52,774 nucleotides of DNA from Paracoccaceae bacterium (GTDB taxonomy: Bacteria > Pseudomonadota > Alphaproteobacteria > Rhodobacterales > Rhodobacteraceae). Of this stretch, positions 52,021 to 52,774 are shown one piece after another; the stretch's first letter is position 1; the number at the start of each line of letters is the position of its first letter. The position numbers and the translations under genes are program-made. The DNA is taken from the NCBI GenBank assembly GCA_024639125.1, contig JAHEJA010000022.1:33023-85796 (forward strand), read 5' to 3'. The notes below the pieces were generated by a model that was not told where the DNA came from, did no database searches, and saw only the letters and a list, made by a program, of their open reading frames with translations.

Positions 52021-52774
52021 ATGAGTAAAATAACCGATTACGACGGTCCTATTCTAGAAATTGACAACCTTTCAATTTCGTTTTTCACCCGATTGCGTGA
52101 AATTCCGGCAGTCATGGATTTCTCAGTCACCGTTCAACCCGGCGAAGCTGTTGGTTTGGTCGGTGAATCTGGATGCGGAAAATCCACAGTTGCCTTGGGC
52201 GTCATGCAAGACCTGGGTGTCAATGGACGCATTGTTGGCGGATCCATCAAATTCAAAGGTCGTGACCTAAGCGAAATGTCCGCAGAAGAATTGCGTGACG
52301 TGCGCGGCAACGAAATCGCAATGATCTATCAAGAGCCAATGGCATCCTTGAACCCTGCGATGAAAGTCGGCAAACAGCTGATGGAAGTGCCAATGATCCA
52401 CGAAGGTATTTCCGAAGAAGACGCCTATAAACGCGCTTTAGAAGTTGTAACGGATGTGAAACTTCCTGACCCCGAACGGATTTTGAAATCATATCCTCAC
52501 CAGCTTTCCGGCGGCCAGCAACAACGTATCGTTATCGCGATGGCCCTTATGTCAAAGCCAGCTTTGTTGATTTTGGATGAACCGACGACGGCACTAGATG
52601 TGACGGTAGAAGCCGCAGTCGTGGAATTGGTCAAAGATTTGGGCAAGAAATACGGCACATCGATGCTGTTTATTTCGCACAACTTGGGTCTGGTTTTGGA
52701 AACCTGTGATCGTATTTGCGTCATGTATTCTGGTGAAGCCGTCGAACATGGTTCCATCAAAGATGTCTTTGACA
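52021..52774 (+). CDS. ABC transporter ATP-binding protein, DppD/OppD type (3' end outside window)
   Basis: An open frame from ATG 52021 (AGGAGA upstream) runs 251 codons to the window edge, so the C-terminus is missing. Walker A GESGCGKST (48-56), Q-loop IYQEPMASLNPAM, signature SYPHQLSGGQQQRIVIAMAL, Walker B LLILDEPTTALDVT, and the switch FISHNLGLV are intact. It energises the two permeases. Whether it continues as a single-domain DppD or a fused DppD-DppF protein cannot be seen. Confidence 0.93.
   Translation, partial: MSKITDYDGPILEIDNLSISFFTRLREIPAVMDFSVTVQPGEAVGLVGESGCGKSTVALGVMQDLGVNGRIVGGSIKFKGRDLSEMSAEELRDVRGNEIAMIYQEPMASLNPAMKVGKQLMEVPMIHEGISEEDAYKRALEVVTDVKLPDPERILKSYPHQLSGGQQQRIVIAMALMSKPALLILDEPTTALDVTVEAAVVELVKDLGKKYGTSMLFISHNLGLVLETCDRICVMYSGEAVEHGSIKDVFD

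Noticed and set aside
1-52774. CRISPR arrays, tRNA/rRNA genes, insertion sequences
   Set aside because: I looked for regular repeats, cloverleaf-like TTCGA arms, and transposase frames with terminal repeats and found none.

Overview
The window reads as chromosomal DNA of an alphaproteobacterium of the Rhodobacterales (roseobacter-type Rhodobacteraceae). The signs are a GTA-type holin/endolysin pair next to cytochrome c maturation genes, an IalB-family protein, a fused indolepyruvate:ferredoxin oxidoreductase, a DpaL-like/M24/racemase-like operon, the order pyrH-frr-uppS-cdsA-dxr-rseP-bamA-ompH-fabZ-lpxA-lpxI-lpxB, and palindromes resembling CceR operators. By eye the base composition is AT-richer than in most of this group. 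I see no tRNA, rRNA, CRISPR array, insertion sequence or integrase. Most of the window is core metabolism with dense operons and short gaps.

Layout. 1-666: 5' part of a minus-strand lipoprotein gene whose Shine-Dalgarno lies in a hairpin. 784-8543 (minus): paaG-like isomerase, ccmH, ccmF, a holin/endolysin lysis pair, ccmE, argC, murI and an acyltransferase. 8610-13072: fused indolepyruvate oxidoreductase divergent from a LysR regulator, followed by a probable small RNA (about 13171-13246). 13276-16186 (minus): a tightly coupled operon of a diaminopropionate ammonia-lyase-like PLP enzyme, an M24 hydrolase and an Asp/Glu-racemase/maleate-isomerase-like protein. 16388-19384 (plus): purL, bolA, grxD. 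19413-19999 (minus): zapA and a coiled-coil partner. 20193-24740 (plus): transketolase, two different GAPDH genes and a 47-residue membrane protein between them, with LacI-type palindromes before each gap gene. 24766-26710 (minus): coaD, a CBS-domain protein and a LysR regulator. 26810-32367 (plus): valine degradation (mmsA, acyl-CoA dehydrogenase, 3-hydroxyisobutyryl-CoA hydrolase, mmsB), interrupted by an opposing serine hydrolase. 32408-33961 (minus): HerA-like ATPase. 33962-34327: gene-free, with a long inverted repeat. 34328-34891: IalB-family protein. 34888-46617 (minus): twelve-gene envelope/isoprenoid/lipid A cluster. 46754-47644: miaA. 47894-52774: peptide-type ABC transporter, cut off inside its first ATPase gene.

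How it fits together. The ccm genes mature c-type cytochromes. The lysis pair sits among them and probably serves gene transfer agent release from a locus elsewhere. Tkt and the two GAPDHs form a central carbon block: one GAPDH keeps the NAD-selecting Asp and the other has lost it, suggesting separate glycolytic and gluconeogenic roles under a shared regulator. The valine genes cover isobutyryl-CoA to propionyl-CoA. The envelope cluster links ribosome recycling and UMP kinase to isoprenoid carrier synthesis, phospholipid and lipid A synthesis and outer-membrane protein assembly.

The best candidates for something little described are the lyase/M24/racemase-like operon, the gap pair with its conserved-looking micro-membrane protein, the small RNA at 13171-13246, the inverted repeat near 34190, and the SD-masking hairpin of the first gene. 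No wholly new system is obvious.
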